64,000 nucleotides of DNA from the NCBI RefSeq assembly GCF_001659605.2, contig NC_035174.2, positions 26,857,027-26,921,026 on the forward strand, given 5' to 3'. Positions 60,693 to 64,000 of this stretch are shown piece after piece (the stretch's first letter is position 1; each line of letters begins with the position of its first letter). The notes under the pieces are model-generated. The model worked only from the letters and a program-made list of their open reading frames with translations, had not been told where the DNA came from and made no database searches. This DNA is from Manihot esculenta. Its lineage: Eukaryota; Streptophyta; Magnoliopsida; Malpighiales; Euphorbiaceae. The position numbers and the translations under genes are program-made.

Positions 60693-62120
60693 ATGGGCGC
60701 TTTATTGAGTGTAAATAGTTCGAGGACTATGGCTAGTGAGGTATTTGAAGTATCACAGAATGAAACTTGCAAGAGACAGAGGTTGTCATCGATTTCTTGT
60801 GAGGGGAGTCCAGGATTGATTCCCAATCTTCCTGATGAGATATCAATTCAGATCCTTGCCAGACTTCCTAGGATTTGTTACATGAAAATGAAGTTAGTGT
60901 CTCGGGCTTGGAAAGCAGCTATTGTAAGCACCGAACTGTTCAATGTGAGAAAAGAACTTGGAACAACTGAGGAGTGGCTTTATATATTGGTGAAAATTGA
61001 AGATGAGAAGTATTTATGGTATGCCTTGGATCCATTGTCCCGAAGATGGCAAAGATTGCCAACAATGCCTGGTGTTTCTTTTGAAGATGAGCCCAAGAAG
61101 GGTTTGGCTGCACTTAGAATGTGGAATGTAGTGAGCCCAAGTATCAAAATTGCAGACGCAGTAAGGGGTTGGCTAGGGAAGAAGGCTACAATGGACCCAT
61201 TACCCTTCTATGGCAGTGCTGTGGGTGCTATTGATGGCCGCATCTATGTGTTAGGGGGACTTACTAAAGCTTCAGCCATGAGAAATGTGTGGCAGTATAA
61301 TCCAATTCTAAATGCTTGGAGTGAGATGAGTCCAATGTCCACTGGTAGAGCCTTTTGTAAGACAGGCATTTTAAGCAACAAGCTTTATGTTGTTGGAGGA
61401 GTCACTAAAGGCCGTGGTGGAGTGACTTCACTTCAATCTGCAGAAGTGTTTGATCCTCATACTGGTCTCTGGTCTGAAATTCCGACCATGCCATTTTCAA
61501 AGGCTCAGGTGCTGCCTACTGCTTTTCTAACAGATTTGCTTAAGCCCATTGCAACAGGAATGACATCTTATAGAGGAAGGTTATTTGTGGCTCAGAGTTT
61601 ATATTGCTGGCCATTTTTTGTTGATGTTGGCGGAGAGGTTTATGATCCGGAGTTGAATTCATGGAATGAAATGCCAACCGGGATGGGTGAGGGTTGGCCA
61701 GTGAAGCAAGCAGGAACGAAACTGAGTGTAACGGTTGAAGATGAGCTGTTTGCACTTGAGCCATCTAGTTCTCTTGATAGTGCTAGAATCAAGGTATATG
61801 ATTACCGAAATGATACCTGGAAAGTTTTGCTTGGAGATATTCCTATTTGTGACATGAGTAATTCAGAGTCCTCCTATTTGCTTGCTGGTTTACTTGGAGA
61901 GCTCCATGTAATCACTAAAGATTCCAACAACAACATTACAGTCCTACAGACAGATGTACGGAACCGTTTAGCTTCCTCATCTTCATCATTTTCAATTAAT
62001 AACACCTCCCAGGAGGAGGCTGAGTCTGCGGCAGAATCAGAAACATGTGTTTGGAGTGTCATTGCGACTAGAAATGGTAGGTCTGTTGATCTGGTTAGTT
62101 GTCAGACACTTAATCTTTAG
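60693..62120 (+). CDS. F-box/kelch-repeat protein (At1g22040-like)
   Basis: Substrate-recognition subunit of an SCF ubiquitin ligase by family. The protein has 475 residues in one exon, the size of the Arabidopsis At1g22040 protein it closely resembles. F-box at about 43-83 (LIPNLPDEISIQILARLPRI and KLVSRAWKAAI). Kelch repeats from about 174 to 400: DGRIYVLGGLTKA, NKLYVVGGVTKGRGG, EVFDPHTGLWSEIPTMPFSK, GGEVYDPELNSWNEMP and KVYDYRNDTWKVL. Two family blocks, KAQVLPTAFLTDLLKPIATG and GMGEGWPVKQAGTKLSV, are strongly conserved. The Ser-rich stretch near 437-447 is a linker. The N-terminus MGALLS fits the MGxxxS myristoylation consensus. I kept the first ATG because it gives the family length. No lesion seen. 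Confidence 0.93.
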   Translation: MGALLSVNSSRTMASEVFEVSQNETCKRQRLSSISCEGSPGLIPNLPDEISIQILARLPRICYMKMKLVSRAWKAAIVSTELFNVRKELGTTEEWLYILVKIEDEKYLWYALDPLSRRWQRLPTMPGVSFEDEPKKGLAALRMWNVVSPSIKIADAVRGWLGKKATMDPLPFYGSAVGAIDGRIYVLGGLTKASAMRNVWQYNPILNAWSEMSPMSTGRAFCKTGILSNKLYVVGGVTKGRGGVTSLQSAEVFDPHTGLWSEIPTMPFSKAQVLPTAFLTDLLKPIATGMTSYRGRLFVAQSLYCWPFFVDVGGEVYDPELNSWNEMPTGMGEGWPVKQAGTKLSVTVEDELFALEPSSSLDSARIKVYDYRNDTWKVLLGDIPICDMSNSESSYLLAGLLGELHVITKDSNNNITVLQTDVRNRLASSSSSFSINNTSQEEAESAAESETCVWSVIATRNGRSVDLVSCQTLNL

Positions 62121-63770
62121 GTTCATCTTATCGTTTCTGTAATTCAGTCTGCTGATAAATGTGTTGTATGCATTATTACATTCTTCTTACGGTTGTGAAG
62201 AGATGATACCTGAAAGGAAAAGAAAATGATCTCAGTATTCAATATCTATGATGTGATCTATTATATATAAGCACTTGTAAACATTTCTTGAATTCTTGTG
62301 TGCTTAAAGGGGTGGATAATTTAATGGAAGGAAATTGTTTGCCCCTCTTCCTGCATGTCGATTATCGGTCGAATAGATTTATTGTTGCCTTTTGAATGAT
62401 CTCTTCTCTATGACATTTTCTTGATGTTCAATTACTCGCCAACCTGAACGGGGCATTAGCACCTTTGCCTTGCAATATAATAAGGTTATACTAGCAGCTA
62501 ATACATGATGCTTGATGTGCATTCTTCAATTGATTTAGTATTGATTTTTACTTGCCAATTCCACTAGAAAGAACATGTTTGATACTTAACAACTGTGTGT
62601 TACCTCTAAGTTTTCACATTTATTGCTAATTTTGTCATCTGGGAAATCCTGGGTTTACTGGTAAAGCTTACATAAACTAAGAATTTGTTGCTGTGAAGGA
62701 AATATTCTTCTTATCTCATGCTAGGGTTAGTTTATGATGTTAAATGAGACCATTATTTGAGGCATGTAGAACCTATTTCTTCACAGAAAGCTCACCTCAT
62801 TTAAGATTGGAAAACTATTTACAGGTCCCTGAAGTTTTTGAGAATTGACGATTGAACTTCTATTCTTCAATTGTGTGCTATTGAAACCATGTACTTTTCA
62901 ATATGAAGACATCTTGCATTTGCACCTGCTAACTTACTATTCAAGGACATTAAGAACTTGCTATAGTAAAATAATGAGAAATTTGTAGATTTACAGAATA
63001 ACTCTGAGGACAAAATCCAAAATATCCTTGCGCTTTGGATGGGCTTTTCCTTTCATCCAACCTTGAATTTTCAAAATCTTCAAGGCAGCTATTAATTAAT
63101 CTCTCTTTTTTGAATTTATATCCTTGAATGAGTGCATAATGTATGTAGAATTGAGAAGTTATATTAAATAAGCCAAACTTTGTAAAAAAACATATTTAAT
63201 ATTTTTTATAACCAATATTTATATAGAAATTCATGCATAATCAATTAAAATGTGGCCTAAGAATTACTAAATTCTTGTATATTAAGCTTATAGTAGGCAT
63301 ACTAGACAAAACGTGAAAAATCCAAGGATTTGGATTTTTCCTTTTAAACCTTATGAAAATTCTTAAGCAAGGGACAAGGAGAAAAGCTTGACGCTTTCCT
63401 CTCCATTACCATAGAATAATTTTCAGCCAGAATTAACCAATGATACAAATACATGGTTTTCCTTATAGACCTGGTCTTCTTATACAGTCCCATTAGCATT
63501 TTGAGATGATCTTCATATTTTTAGAAAGAAACATATTAGTTTAAGAAAATTTTCAGAAGGATAATACAGTGAACACGCATTTCGAAATTACTTAAATAAC
63601 CCCAATGTGAAATATGGATGGATGAACTTGATCCATCAAGCTAGAATACAACTCAATGATCTTATTAGCTAGATAAGAATAACAACAATAATAATCACCA
63701 GGCAGTGTGAATTCCTTTATTTAGTCCTTAAAGCTGTGGCTTAAACTTGTTGTAAGGTTTTTTTCTTTTC
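62121..63770. other. Intergenic DNA between two converging genes
   Basis: Holds the 3' flanks of the F-box gene (left) and the minus-strand aminotransferase gene (right). A segment starting near 62823 (AGGTCCCTGAAGTTTTTGAG) looks like a MULE-MITE arm, but I could not find its partner. No gene. Confidence 0.5.

Positions 63771-64000
<230 letters not shown>

Noticed and set aside
61540..62062. Minus-strand frames over the F-box gene
   Set aside because: Shadows of the intact plus-strand coding region.

Overview
This is a plant nuclear window, most likely from a dicot. Its genes are interrupted by GT-AG introns, its intergenic DNA is very AT-rich, and it carries plant-specific families: a group 1 sulfate transporter, an F-box/kelch protein and an ALD1/LL-DAP aminotransferase-type enzyme. 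It also carries plant chromoviruses, hAT, CACTA and MULE elements. The sequence of the two large Ty3 LTRs makes me think of Euphorbiaceae (cassava or rubber tree), but that is recollection and untested here.

Layout. 1-1490: a decayed hAT transposase gene (minus strand), split by a small non-autonomous CACTA element with a perfect 3-bp target duplication. 2640-4184: ribosomal protein eL42 (RPL44), plus strand, four coding exons, with a typical ribosomal-protein promoter. 4424-8125: a MULE-type MITE, a LINE 3' tail and a foldback element in AT-rich DNA. 8369-33563: a 25-kb retrotransposon block, all nested or abutting. A Reina-like chromovirus (A, 8369-22588) has a Tekay-like chromovirus (B, 8605-17950) inserted in its left LTR. 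A Copia relic (D, 22589-23360 plus 33237-33563) has a second, younger-looking Tekay-like element (C, 23361-33236) inserted in its reverse-transcriptase/RNase H region.

35848-36387: an intronless chloroplast-type J-domain protein. 38437-38660: a GC-rich island and a tRNA-derived SINE-like head. 39029-42345: a sulfate transporter (minus strand) whose 13 coding exons I could join in phase into 646 residues. 43497-43706: a 39-bp tandem repeat. 46470-48990: a dead LINE. 50770-51350: an LTR-like fragment. 52.1-59.9 kb is AT-rich DNA with MITE debris, a degenerate minisatellite and one orphan exon fragment of a heavy-metal-associated (HMA) domain gene. 60693-62120: an intronless F-box/kelch gene with a probable spliced 5' leader and a uORF. 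63771-64000: the last exon of an ALD1/LL-DAP aminotransferase-like gene running off the right edge on the minus strand.

The cellular genes are unrelated in function (translation, plastid protein folding, sulfate uptake, ubiquitination, amino-acid/defence metabolism), and nothing suggests they work as a unit. I found no previously undescribed biological system. The most informative structures are the datable transposon insertions (CACTA in hAT; B in A; C in D), the 6-1-6 inverted-repeat motif repeated along the Tekay LTRs, and the orphan HMA exon.
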